Shown here: positions 7,655 to 15,980 of the stretch, in pieces
Layout: each line of letters opens with the position of its first letter
How positions within the stretch are numbered: the stretch's first letter is position 1
Notes under the pieces: generated by a model
What the model was told of the DNA's origin: nothing
Database searches by the model: none
What the model saw: the letters and a program-made list of their open reading frames with translations, nothing else
Translations under genes and position numbers: made by a program
Assembly (NCBI RefSeq): GCF_004135625.1
Contig: NZ_SDPV01000002.1
Location: forward strand, 124,001 to 188,000
Direction: 5' to 3'
DNA length: 64,000 nucleotides
Source: Pelagerythrobacter rhizovicinus
Lineage (GTDB): Bacteria > Pseudomonadota > Alphaproteobacteria > Sphingomonadales > Sphingomonadaceae

Positions 7655-9238
7655 TCAGAACGCCAGCGGCTTCACCATCCGCACGCCTTCGAGCGCGCAG
7701 GCCTGCTTCACCACTTCGTCGGGGATCGGCTGGTCGACCGAGAGCAGCAGCACCGCCTCCCCGCCCGCATCGCGGCGGCCGAGGTGGAAGGTGCCGATGT
7801 TGATCCCGTTCTGGCCCAGCAGCGTACCGATGCGGCCGATGAAGCCCGGCGCGTCCTCGTTGACGATGTAGAGCATGTTGCCCTTGAGATCGGCCTCGAT
7901 CGCGACGCCGAAGATCTCGACCAGCCGCGGCGCGCCGGCACCGAACAGCGTGCCCGCGACCGAGCGGTCGCCCGCCTCGGTCGCCACGGTCACGCGGACG
8001 AGCGTGTGATACACCCCTTCCCGGTCATGCCGCACTTCGCGCACGTCGATCCCGCGTTCCTTGGCGAGGAACGGCGCGTTGACCATGTTCACGCTGTCCG
8101 AATACTCGCGCATCAGGCCCGCCAGAACCGCACCGGTGATCGGCTTGCCGCTGAGCTCGGCGGCGTGCCCCTCGCGCTCGATGCTGATCTTGTCGAGATT
8201 GCCGTGGGCAAGCTGGCCCACCAGCGAGCCGAGGTTCTCCGCCAGCGCCATGTAGGGGCGCAGCTTGGGCGCTTCCTCGGCGCTGAGGCTCGGCATGTTG
8301 AGCGCGTTGGTGACGCCCCCGTTGACGAGGTAGTCCGCCATCTGCTCCGCCACCTGCAGCGCGACGTTGACCTGCGCCTCGGTGGTCGAGGCGCCGAGGT
8401 GCGGCGTGCAGATGAAGTTCGGCGTGCCGAACAGCGGCGAATCCTTCGCCGGTTCGGTCTGGAACACGTCGAGCGCCGCGCCTGCGACGTGCCCGCTGTC
8501 GAGCAGGTCCTTCAGCGCCGCCTCGTCGATCAGTCCGCCGCGCGCGCAGTTGACGATGCGGACGCCCTTCTTGGTCTTGCCGAGGTTTTCGCGGCTGAGG
8601 ATGTTGCGCGTCTGATCGGTCAGCGGCGTGTGCAGCGTGATGAAGTCGGCGCGGGCCAGCAGCGTCTCAAGGTCGACCTTCTCGACCCCGAGCTCGATCG
8701 CCCGCTCCACCGTCAGGAACGGGTCGAAGGCGACGACCTTCATCTTGAGGCCCAGCGCACGGCTGGCGACGATCGAGCCGATGTTGCCGGCGCCGATCAG
8801 GCCGAGCGTCTTGCCGGTCACTTCGACGCCCATGAACGCGCTCTTGGGCCATTCGCCGCGCTGGGTTTGCGTGTCGGCCGCAGGGATCTGGCGGGCGAGC
8901 GCCATCAGCAGGGCGATCGCGTGCTCGGCGGTGGTGATGGAGTTGCCGAACGGCGTGTTCATCACCACGACGCCCTTGGACGACGCGGCCGGAATGTCGA
9001 CGTTGTCGACCCCGATGCCGGCGCGGCCGATCACTTTCAGGCTGGTCGCCGCCTCGAGAATGTCGCGCGTCACCTTGGTCGCCGAGCGGATGGCGAGGCC
9101 GTCGTACTCGCCGATCACGGCCTTGAGCTCGTCGGGCGTCATGCCCGGCTTCACGTCGACCTCGCACCCGCGCTCCTCGAAAATGCGCGCGGCGTTGGGG
9201 TCCATCTTGTCGGAAATGAGGACTTTGGGTTTGGTCAT
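7655..9238 (-). CDS. serA: D-3-phosphoglycerate dehydrogenase
   Basis: Oxidises 3-phosphoglycerate to phosphohydroxypyruvate, the first step of serine synthesis. The 527 residues fit the long bacterial type: substrate domain, NAD-binding domain (LGLIGAGNIGSIVA near 145), the catalytic Arg region (NCARGGLIDEAAL near 230), the catalytic His region (CTPHLGASTTEAQ near 280), an intervening ASB domain and a C-terminal ACT domain (about 455-527, DAPGFIGRIGTLLG). The ACT domain usually mediates serine feedback inhibition. serC lies upstream on the same strand, separated by a repeat element. Confidence 0.96.
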   Translation of the reverse strand: MTKPKVLISDKMDPNAARIFEERGCEVDVKPGMTPDELKAVIGEYDGLAIRSATKVTRDILEAATSLKVIGRAGIGVDNVDIPAASSKGVVVMNTPFGNSITTAEHAIALLMALARQIPAADTQTQRGEWPKSAFMGVEVTGKTLGLIGAGNIGSIVASRALGLKMKVVAFDPFLTVERAIELGVEKVDLETLLARADFITLHTPLTDQTRNILSRENLGKTKKGVRIVNCARGGLIDEAALKDLLDSGHVAGAALDVFQTEPAKDSPLFGTPNFICTPHLGASTTEAQVNVALQVAEQMADYLVNGGVTNALNMPSLSAEEAPKLRPYMALAENLGSLVGQLAHGNLDKISIEREGHAAELSGKPITGAVLAGLMREYSDSVNMVNAPFLAKERGIDVREVRHDREGVYHTLVRVTVATEAGDRSVAGTLFGAGAPRLVEIFGVAIEADLKGNMLYIVNEDAPGFIGRIGTLLGQNGINIGTFHLGRRDAGGEAVLLLSVDQPIPDEVVKQACALEGVRMVKPLAF

Positions 9239-9240
9239 GA

Positions 9241-9366
9241 TAGCTCCCTCTCCCCTTCAGGGGAGAGGGCCGGGGAGAGGGGGACTCGTCGCCCGGCCCT
9301 TGAATAAGTTGCGGAATGGAGAGGGACTCCCCTCTCCCAACCCTCTCCCCTGAAGGGGAGAGGGCT
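9241..9366. repeat. Palindromic repeat, CTCTCCCCTGAAGGGGAGAG type, between serC and serA
   Basis: Two copies of a self-complementary unit (CTCTCCCCTTCAGGGGAGAG near 9246 and CTCTCCCCTGAAGGGGAGAG near 9343) sit in inverted orientation about a spacer. They occupy almost the whole serC-serA gap and could act as an attenuating or RNA-stabilising hairpin. Confidence 0.8.
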
Positions 9367-9372
9367 TTTGGA

Positions 9373-10539
9373 TCACAATTGGCCGTTCTTCAGGCTCTCG
9401 TAGGCCCACTCAATCCACGGCAGCAGGCGCTTGATGTCCTCCTGCTCGACCGTGGCGCCGCACCAGATGCGCAGGCTTGGCGGGGCGTCGCGATAGCCGT
9501 TGAAGTCGTAGGCCACGTCGAGCCCTTCGAGCTTCTTGACGATCTTCTTGGGCACATCGGCCTGCTCTTCGGGCGAGAGGCTGTCGTACCAGTCGCCCTG
9601 GAAGACGAAGCATACGCCGGTGTTGGTCCGCTGGGCCGGGTCGGCGACCATGTTGCGCAGCCAGGGCGTCGCCTCGATCCAGTCGTAGACGATTCTGGCG
9701 TTGGCATCGGCCCGCTCGAACAGCGCCTTGCGGCCACCGATCGCCTTCGCCCATTCGAGCGCGGCGATATAGTCCTCGGTCGCCAGCATCGACGGCGTGT
9801 TGATCGTCGCGCCTTCGAAGATGCCGCGGTTGATCTTGCCGCCCTTCTTGAGCCGGAACAGCTTGGGCAGCGGCCATTCTGGATCGTAGCTCTCGATCCG
9901 CTCCACCGCCTTGGGGCTGAGGATCAGCATGCCGTGCTGCGCCTCGGAGCCCATGACCTTCTGCCAAGAGTAGGTCGTGGCATCGAGCTTCGGCCAGTCC
10001 ATCTCCATCGCGAAGATCGCGCTGGTGGCGTCGTTGATCGTCACGCCCTCGCGGCCCGGGGCGAGCCAGTCGGTGTTCGGGATCTTCGCGCCGCTGGTCG
10101 TGCCGTTCCAGGTGAAGACCACGTCGTTGTCCTGCGGGATCGACGCGAGATCGGGGATTTCGCCGTAATCGGCGTCCAGCGTCGTCAGGTTCTTCAGCTT
10201 GAGCTGCTTGGCAGCGTCCTGGATCCAGACGTTGCCGAAGCTCTCCCACGCCGCCACCGTCGCCGGCCGCGCGCCCAGCATCGTCCACATCGCACATTCG
10301 AGTGCGCCGGTGTCGGACCCCGGCATGATGCCGACGAGGTAGTCGTCAGGCACGCCGAGCAGCTCGCGCGACAGGTCGATCGCGTACTTCAGACGCGCCT
10401 TGCCGAGCGCGGAGCGATGCGAGCGCCCCAGCGAATCGGTCTTCAACTTGTCGAGGGACCAGCCCGGGAACTTTGCCGTGGGACCGGACGAAAAATAGGG
10501 GCGCTCCGGCTTCAGGGCCGGAGGCGTAAGGTCAGTCAT
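9373..10539 (-). CDS. serC: Phosphoserine aminotransferase
   Basis: Transaminates phosphohydroxypyruvate with glutamate, the second step of serine synthesis; the family also serves pyridoxal phosphate synthesis. 388 residues from the ATG at 10539, preceded by AAGGAGAG inside a leader hairpin; the upstream extension to 10659 runs through the leader and promoter and is rejected. The PLP lysine is K194 in SWQKVMGSEA, and FSSGPTAKFPGW near 16-27 is the typical alphaproteobacterial N-terminus. It forms a transcription series with serA, hisZ and purA. Confidence 0.96.
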   Translation of the reverse strand: MTDLTPPALKPERPYFSSGPTAKFPGWSLDKLKTDSLGRSHRSALGKARLKYAIDLSRELLGVPDDYLVGIMPGSDTGALECAMWTMLGARPATVAAWESFGNVWIQDAAKQLKLKNLTTLDADYGEIPDLASIPQDNDVVFTWNGTTSGAKIPNTDWLAPGREGVTINDATSAIFAMEMDWPKLDATTYSWQKVMGSEAQHGMLILSPKAVERIESYDPEWPLPKLFRLKKGGKINRGIFEGATINTPSMLATEDYIAALEWAKAIGGRKALFERADANARIVYDWIEATPWLRNMVADPAQRTNTGVCFVFQGDWYDSLSPEEQADVPKKIVKKLEGLDVAYDFNGYRDAPPSLRIWCGATVEQEDIKRLLPWIEWAYESLKNGQL

Positions 10540-10606
10540 GTATTCTCTCCTTGCAGAGAGCACGCGCGGCGTTGGGACCGCGTGGCCCACGCGCGGCAAT
10601 AATATT
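10540..10606 (-). ncRNA. serC leader RNA with RBS-sequestering stem
   Basis: On the minus strand, the GC-rich palindromic segment (10578-10596) is followed by a final stem, CTCTC (10560-10556) TGCAAG GAGAG (10549-10545), ending five bases before the ATG. The GAGAG arm is part of the ribosome-binding site. This matches the described serC leader of alphaproteobacteria, whose last stem overlaps the RBS. The ligand or trigger is not known to me. Boundaries are approximate. Confidence 0.68.
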
Positions 10607-10623
10607 GCGCCGCAGCAAGTCAA
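10596..10623 (-). promoter_or_regulatory. Candidate serC promoter
   Basis: Minus-strand TTGACT (10623-10618), a 16-bp spacer and TATTGC (10601-10596) would start transcription near 10588, producing the structured leader in front of serC. Confidence 0.5.
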
Positions 10624-10733
10624 GCGTGCATAGGATTGCATCCGCCGATCGGGCGACATTCCCCATCAGGTGACATTTCCATCGCGCCGCCTCTCGCCAA
10701 GCGCGCGACATCGCCCTATGGGCTTGCCCGGCC

Positions 10734-11882
10734 ATGGAGACCGCAGACCTTCGCATCGCCCTGTTCAGCGGCAACTACAACTACGTGCGCGACGGTGCGA
10801 ACCAGGCGTTGAACCGGCTGGTGGGCCATCTGCTGAACAGAGGCGCGGCGGTGCGCGTCTACGCACCGATGGTGCCCGAGCCGGCGTTCCCTCCGGTGGG
10901 CGACCTCGTGGGCGTGCCGAGCATCGCGATTCCCGGGCGACCCGAGTACCGCTTCCCGCTCGGCCTTTCGAAAGAAAACTGTGCGGATCTGGCGCGCTTT
11001 GCACCGAACATCGTCCACACCTCGTCGCCGGACCTCGCCGCACATGCGGCGGTTCGCTGGGCCCGTGCGCGCAATATCCCGGTGCTCGCATCGGTCCACA
11101 CGCGGTTCGAGACTTATCCGCGCTATTATGGCCTGGGATTCATCGAGCCCGGGCTCGAGGCGCTCATCCGGCGCTACTACAACCGCTGCGACGCGCTGGT
11201 CGCGCCTTCGCAGAGCATGATCGAGACCCTGCGCGACCAGGGCATGAACCGCGACATCTCGCTGTGGACGCGCGGGGTCGACCGCACGATCTTCGCCTCC
11301 GCCAAGCGCGACCTCTCCTGGCGCCGCTCGCTCGGCATAGGCGATGACGACGTGGCGGTGGTCTTCCTCGGCCGACTGGTGATGGAGAAGGGCCTCGACA
11401 TCTTCGCCGACACCATCGTCGAATTGCGCAGACGCCAGGTACCGCACAAGGTGCTGGTGATCGGCGACGGCCCCGCCCGCTGCTGGTTCGAGAGGGCGCT
11501 GCCGGGCGGCATCTTCGCCGGTTTCCAGACCGGCGCCGACCTCGGCCGCGCGCTCGCCAGCGGGGACGTGTTCTTCAACCCCTCGATCACCGAGACGTTC
11601 GGCAACGTCACGCTGGAAGCGATGGCCTGCGGCCTTCCGGTCGTCGCGGCCGGAGCGACCGGCAGTGCCAGCCTCGTGCGCGACGGCGAGACCGGCACGC
11701 TCGTCCCGCCGGGCTGCCCGGTCGCATTCGCCGAAGCGATCGCGCCCTACTGCACCGACGCCGAACTGCGCGCGCGCCACGGCGCTGCCGGCGAAGCGCG
11801 CAGCAAGGATTTCAGTTGGGACGCGATCAATCAGACGGTGGCGGACACCTATCTCCGCCTCGTCGAAGCGAAACGCGGATAG
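10734..11882 (+). CDS. Family 4 glycosyltransferase
   Basis: 382 residues with the GT-B two-domain plan of retaining GT4 enzymes. The N-terminal domain begins with RIALFSGNYNYVRDGANQ (6-23), where the acceptor-side loop usually lies. The C-terminal donor domain has VFLGRLVMEKGLDIF near 209 and the E-x7-E signature region ITETFGNVTLEAMACGLPVV near 285-304. These resemble bacterial mannosyl- or glucosyl-transferases acting on lipids at the inner membrane, but donor and acceptor cannot be assigned. It is transcribed divergently from serC, and its stop lies one base from the convergent membrane-protein gene. Confidence 0.85.
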   Translation: METADLRIALFSGNYNYVRDGANQALNRLVGHLLNRGAAVRVYAPMVPEPAFPPVGDLVGVPSIAIPGRPEYRFPLGLSKENCADLARFAPNIVHTSSPDLAAHAAVRWARARNIPVLASVHTRFETYPRYYGLGFIEPGLEALIRRYYNRCDALVAPSQSMIETLRDQGMNRDISLWTRGVDRTIFASAKRDLSWRRSLGIGDDDVAVVFLGRLVMEKGLDIFADTIVELRRRQVPHKVLVIGDGPARCWFERALPGGIFAGFQTGADLGRALASGDVFFNPSITETFGNVTLEAMACGLPVVAAGATGSASLVRDGETGTLVPPGCPVAFAEAIAPYCTDAELRARHGAAGEARSKDFSWDAINQTVADTYLRLVEAKRG

Positions 11883-11883
11883 C

Positions 11884-12336
11884 TCAGCGCAGCACGCCGC
11901 GCTTGCGCATGGTCCACGCGTACCAGAGCAGCAACAGCGCAATCACCCATATGACCGCGAACATTGCCGGGTTGTTCATTTCGGCAAGCTCCGGCGGCAT
12001 CTCGACCTGCATCTGATAGATCGTCGAGCCCGCAAGGCCGAGCAGCGAGGCGACGAAGCCGGCAATCGCCCAGCGGCTGCGCAGCAGCAACAGGATCGAA
12101 CCGGCGAGGCCGCCCCAGACGCCCAGCGCCCAGGCAGCGTCCGCCCAGGCCGGCGCGCCGGCAAAGAAGGCCAGCGCGGCATCGGTCGTGGCCGCATCGA
12201 AGCCCATCATCTCGAAATAGCCGCGATTGCCCATCTGCGTCTGCGTGTAGTCGTTCGCGCCGAACGCGTTCCACAATGTGGCGAGCACACCGATCACCCA
12301 CAGGTGCCACGGCGTCTTGCTGACAGCTTCCACCAT
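11884..12336 (-). CDS. Small multispanning membrane protein of unknown function
   Basis: 150 residues with about four predicted membrane segments: near 10-24, 63-84, 87-108 and 124-140. The short basic tail is MRKRGVLR. The first loop is acidic and aromatic (FGANDYTQTQMGNRGYFEMMG). I recognise similar proteins in sphingomonads, sometimes labelled sugar transporter without support. No motif suggests a substrate. It is convergent with the glycosyltransferase and probably has its own promoter in the gap after 12336. Confidence 0.7.
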   Translation of the reverse strand: MVEAVSKTPWHLWVIGVLATLWNAFGANDYTQTQMGNRGYFEMMGFDAATTDAALAFFAGAPAWADAAWALGVWGGLAGSILLLLRSRWAIAGFVASLLGLAGSTIYQMQVEMPPELAEMNNPAMFAVIWVIALLLLWYAWTMRKRGVLR

Positions 12337-12406
12337 TTATCGAACCCCCTCTCCAAGGCGACCCGGCGACGAGAATACCATTCCCGCCGCCGGTGCGCCA
12401 GCGGGG

Positions 12407-12727
12407 TCAGCCGTCGCGCCAGTCGAAGGTCAGCGGCGCCTCCCGGAAGGCGAAGCGGTCGAGATGCTCGGCGACGACGCCCTTGAGCACTTCGAGCTGC
12501 CCCGGTTCGCTCGCGTCGATCCGGCATTCCAGCGTCTCGGGCGAGGCCTTCAGGAACAGCGTGGCCTCATCCGCCCAGTTTCCGCTGCGGCCTTCCGCAG
12601 GGAAAGTGACACGCCCCTCCTCGGCCGAATAGTCGACCGCAAGATTGTGCGACCAATGCTTGCAGAGCTGCTGGAGGTAGCGGGAACCGTTCCCGGTCGG
12701 CACCGATGCCGTGCTGGAGGCACTCAT
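12407..12727 (-). CDS. DUF2218 domain protein
   Basis: 106 residues. The pattern SRYLQQLCKHWSHNL near 15-29, followed by V-x-F-P and a late H-L-D-R-F-A-F-R segment, is the DUF2218 signature; members are small soluble proteins often encoded near ferric-siderophore reductases and PadR regulators. Function is unknown. The ATG overlaps the stop of the PadR gene (ATGA), so translation is probably coupled and the pair is one operon. The start ATG at 12727 gives the usual domain length. Confidence 0.82.
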   Translation of the reverse strand: MSASSTASVPTGNGSRYLQQLCKHWSHNLAVDYSAEEGRVTFPAEGRSGNWADEATLFLKASPETLECRIDASEPGQLEVLKGVVAEHLDRFAFREAPLTFDWRDG

Positions 12728-13377
12728 AGTCGTTCGATCCTTTTCGCCATGTCGTCGATCATATCGACGATGCTGTCGATGGTCTCCTGGTCGAGCTTGC
12801 CCGCCCGTGCGCGGTGCTTGAGCACGTTCGCGAGATTTCCCATCGCACGCCACAGATGCGGAGAGCGCCCGCGGTGTTCGCGTTCGCCATGGGCGGAGAG
12901 CCGTTCGAACAGCGCCTCGACCTCCTCCGCCTTCCCCGCCAGCTCGGCCCGGCCCGCCTCGGTCGCGACGAAGGCCTTGCGGGGGCTGTCGTCGCCGCGT
13001 TCTTCGATCATCCCTTCGTCGGCGAGAAGCTGAAGCGTGGGATAGACCGCACCGGGGCTCGGCGCATAGGCGCCGCCGGTCAGCTCCTCGATCGCCTTTA
13101 TCAGCTCGTAGCCATGGCGCGGCTCGTCGGCGAGCAGCTCGAGCAGCGCGAGGCGCAGTTCGCCGTGCCCGAACATCCGCCCGCGCCGATTCCCACGCCC
13201 GCCTCCTCCGAAAGGACCGCCGGGGCCAAAGGGGCCGTCGGGCCCGAACGGTCCCTTGGCGCCGAATGGCCCGTCCGGGCCGAAGGGCCCTTCCGGACCG
13301 AACGCCGCCCCCCAATGGCGCCCGGCGCGCTTCCACGCGCGGCGGGCATCGCGATGGTCATAACAGCCGTGTCGCAT
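12724..13377 (-). CDS. PadR-family regulator of YqjI type with collagen-like N-terminal extension
   Basis: 217 residues from the ATG at 13377, which has AAAGGA six bases upstream; two upstream in-frame starts lack this. Residues about 68-150 match YqjI of E. coli closely in pattern (FGHGELRLALLELLADEPRH, HGYELIKAIEELTGG, PSPGAVYPTLQLL), giving a PadR winged helix. A C-terminal helical dimerisation region follows. YqjI has a His/Cys-rich nickel-binding extension; here the extension has a few His/Cys (MRHGCYDHRD) and then a tandem Phe-Gly-Pro repeat, about 26-60. DUF2218 is co-transcribed. A role in metal or siderophore regulation is inference. Confidence 0.85.
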   Translation of the reverse strand: MRHGCYDHRDARRAWKRAGRHWGAAFGPEGPFGPDGPFGAKGPFGPDGPFGPGGPFGGGGRGNRRGRMFGHGELRLALLELLADEPRHGYELIKAIEELTGGAYAPSPGAVYPTLQLLADEGMIEERGDDSPRKAFVATEAGRAELAGKAEEVEALFERLSAHGEREHRGRSPHLWRAMGNLANVLKHRARAGKLDQETIDSIVDMIDDMAKRIERL

Positions 13378-13403
13378 ACGAAATCCTTTCATCAGATGCT
13401 TCA

Positions 13404-13427
13404 CGATATATCTTCGACCTATCGAAG
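13404..13427 (-). promoter_or_regulatory. Possible operator of the PadR regulator
   Basis: Just upstream of the PadR start lie CGATATATC (13404-13412) and a perfect inverted repeat CTTCGA-CCTA-TCGAAG (13412-13427). PadR regulators commonly autoregulate by binding such dyads. The assignment rests on position and symmetry only. Confidence 0.45.
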
Positions 13428-13475
13428 TTCAAGAGACCTCGCGAGCCGGCGCGCGATTTCCTATCTAGCCTTGCG

Positions 13476-14801
13476 ATGGCCGATCTCTTTCCCGACACTC
13501 TCCCCGAAGGGGCCGCGCAGCCCGAACCGCGCGCCGACGCACCGCTGGCCGATCGGCTCCGCCCGCGTGCGCTCGGCGAGATCGTAGGGCAGGAACACCT
13601 GACGGGTCCCGAGGGAGCGATCGGGCGCATGGTCGCGGCCGGCAGGCTGTCGAGCATGATCCTGTGGGGTCCTCCCGGGACCGGCAAGACCAGCATCGCA
13701 CGCCTGCTAGCCGACGCGGTCGGCATGCGCTTCGTGGCGATCAGCGCGGTGTTCTCGGGCGTCGCCGACCTCAAGAAAGCCTTCACCGAGGCGGACAAGG
13801 CGGCAGAAGCGGGTCAGCGCACACTGCTGTTCGTGGACGAGATTCACCGCTTCAACCGGGCGCAGCAGGACGGCTTTCTGCCGTTCGTCGAGCGCGGAAC
13901 GGTAACGCTGGTCGGCGCGACGACCGAGAACCCGAGCTTCGAGCTCAACGCCGCGCTACTCAGCCGCGCGCAAGTGCTGATCCTCCACCGGCTCGACGCT
14001 GCCGCGCTTGGCAAGCTACTCGACAAGGCCGAAGCGCTCCAAGGCCCTCTGCCGCTGACCGGGGAGGCGCGCGCAGCTCTGGTCGCCAGCGCAGACGGCG
14101 ACGGACGTTTCCTCCTGAACCAGGCCGAGACGATCTATGCGGCGAGGGTCGATGAGCCACTCGACCCCGTGGCGCTCGGCAGCTTCCTCCAGCGCCGCGT
14201 GGCGGTCTACGACAAGGATCGCGAGGGGCACTACAACCTCATCTCGGCCTGGCACAAAAGCCTGCGCGGATCCGATCCGCAGGCGGCGCTCTACTACCTT
14301 GCGCGAATGCTGGTGGCGGGCGAGGAGCCGCTGTTCGTCTTGCGCCGCCTGGTGCGCGCCGCGGTGGAGGACATCGGCCTCGCCGACCCGCAGGCGCTGC
14401 AACAGTGCCTTGCTGCGAAAGACGCCTACGATTTCCTCGGCAGCCCCGAGGGCGAGCTGGCGATCGTCCAGGCGTGCCTCTATTGCGCCACCGCGCCCAA
14501 ATCGAACGCCGCCTACAAGGCGCAGAAGGCCGCCTGGCGCAGCGCCAAGGACACCGGCAGCCTGATGCCGCCGCAGTCGATCCTCAACGCCCCCACAAAG
14601 CTGATGAAGGATATCGGCTACGGCAGGAACTACGCCTACGACCACGACGCGGAAGATGGCTTCTCCGGCGCCGACTACTGGCCCGAGGAGATGGAGCCGC
14701 AGAGCTATTACGACCCTGTCGAGCGCGGCTTCGAACGCGAAGTGCGCAAACGCATGGAATGGTGGGAGAAGCGGCGGCGGGAGCTGCGCGGTGACGCATG
14801 A
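13476..14801 (+). CDS. rarA: Replication-associated recombination protein A (MgsA/RarA AAA+ ATPase)
   Basis: 441 residues from the ATG at 13476; the open frame extends upstream through the divergent PadR promoter and is not used. Walker A GPPGTGKT is at 65-72, Walker B LLFVDEIHRF near 116-125, and sensor 1 GATTENPSF near 145-153, as in RarA/WRNIP1 proteins. The C-terminal tetramerisation region with LISAWHKSLRGSDPQAALYY and SLMPPQSILNAPTKLMKDIG is typical. It acts at stalled replication forks with SSB. A YqjI-type regulator lies divergently upstream. Confidence 0.95.
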   Translation: MADLFPDTLPEGAAQPEPRADAPLADRLRPRALGEIVGQEHLTGPEGAIGRMVAAGRLSSMILWGPPGTGKTSIARLLADAVGMRFVAISAVFSGVADLKKAFTEADKAAEAGQRTLLFVDEIHRFNRAQQDGFLPFVERGTVTLVGATTENPSFELNAALLSRAQVLILHRLDAAALGKLLDKAEALQGPLPLTGEARAALVASADGDGRFLLNQAETIYAARVDEPLDPVALGSFLQRRVAVYDKDREGHYNLISAWHKSLRGSDPQAALYYLARMLVAGEEPLFVLRRLVRAAVEDIGLADPQALQQCLAAKDAYDFLGSPEGELAIVQACLYCATAPKSNAAYKAQKAAWRSAKDTGSLMPPQSILNAPTKLMKDIGYGRNYAYDHDAEDGFSGADYWPEEMEPQSYYDPVERGFEREVRKRMEWWEKRRRELRGDA

Positions 14802-14808
14802 GTCTCCG

Positions 14809-14848
14809 TCCGTCGGCTGGCTGCTTGCAGCAGCCGCTCAGGATGAAC
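14809..14848. repeat. Short palindromic repeat, GGCTGCTTGCAGCAGCC type
   Basis: CGGCTGGCTGCTTGCAGCAG plus CCGCTCAGGATGAAC folds into a hairpin and reappears, reverse-complemented and slightly changed, at about 16180-16213. It lies between the rarA stop and the likely start of the next gene, so the frame opened through it is not used. Confidence 0.6.
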
Positions 14849-14938
14849 TACGGTCGCGACCTCAGGCCATCCGCTGCTCATCCGCCGAGGCGTCCCCATC
14901 CGAGGGAGACCTTAGCCTATCTTGGCGCTCGGCCTAGG

Positions 14939-15820
14939 GTGGCTAGGTTCCGCCATTTCCTCGCCATCGACTGGTCGGGCGCTGCGGGCGAGCGGCACAA
15001 GGGAATCGCGCTGGCACTCGCCCACGCGGGCGGCGGCCCGCCGGTGCTGGTCGAGCCCGGCCGCGGCTGGTCGCGCGAGGATGTCTTGGCGATCCTGCGC
15101 GAAGACCTGCCGCCCGATACGCTGGTGGGCCTCGATCTCGGCATATCCCTCCCCTTCGCCGATTGTGGCGCGTTCTTTCCGGGCCTCGCGACCTCGCCGC
15201 CCGACGCGCGCAGCCTGTGGGCGATGGTGGACGAAGTCTGCGCCGACGATCCCCATCTCGGCGCCACCAGCTTCGTCGACCATACCGAGCTGAGCGCCTA
15301 TTTCCGCCGCCACGGCGGGCGCGAGGGCGGCCGGTTCCGCTGCGACGACGCCGGACATGGTCGAGGCCGGTTTCGCGTGACCGAACACGCGCAGGCGCGG
15401 CAAGGATGTAAACCATACTCGAACTTTAATCTTGTGGGTGCGGCACAGGTGGGCAAGTCGAGCCTGACCGGGATGCGCCTGCTGCATCGGCTGCAAGGTG
15501 CCCTGCCCGCCTGGCCCGTCGATCCGCTTCCGAAAGCGGGCTCCGTGCTGGTGGAGATCTACACCTCCCTCGCCGCGCTGGAGGCGCAGCGTTCGGCCGC
15601 GCGGAGCAAGATTCGCACCGTCGCCGACCTGGGCCGCGCCCTCGCCGCACTCGGCTCGCCCCCGGTCGCGGGCGAAGGCGCCATTGACGATCACAGCTCC
15701 GACGCGCTGCTGGCCGCCGCTTGGCTGCGCAAAGTGGCGGACGATCCGGCCCGCTGGTATCCGCGCACCCTTACATCCGAAATCGCGCGCACCGAGGGCT
15801 GGACCTTCGGCGCAGTTTGA
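14939..15820 (+). CDS. Conserved hypothetical protein with RNase H-like N-terminus
   Basis: 293 residues from a GTG at 14939; earlier in-frame starts would translate a palindromic repeat. It opens with FLAIDWSGA (7-15), a strand-turn with an acidic residue typical of DUF429/RNase H-like folds. Other conserved-looking acidic positions are VGLDLGISLPF near 62 and DHSSDALLAAAWL near 253-265, a late Asp as in such nuclease-like domains. A catalytic role is inference, and no pathway is evident. The middle part (HTELSAYFRRHGGREGG) is charged. tRNA-Thr follows 55 bases downstream. Confidence 0.65.
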   Translation: MARFRHFLAIDWSGAAGERHKGIALALAHAGGGPPVLVEPGRGWSREDVLAILREDLPPDTLVGLDLGISLPFADCGAFFPGLATSPPDARSLWAMVDEVCADDPHLGATSFVDHTELSAYFRRHGGREGGRFRCDDAGHGRGRFRVTEHAQARQGCKPYSNFNLVGAAQVGKSSLTGMRLLHRLQGALPAWPVDPLPKAGSVLVEIYTSLAALEAQRSAARSKIRTVADLGRALAALGSPPVAGEGAIDDHSSDALLAAAWLRKVADDPARWYPRTLTSEIARTEGWTFGAV

Positions 15821-15875
15821 CGCAAAGGGCGCGCTCTTGTGTTGCCCTATCGCTTCGCTACGTGAGGGCATCGGA

Positions 15876-15951
<76 letters not shown>

Positions 15952-15980
15952 TTTCCCCTGCGCGGAGATGGAGGCTTTTT

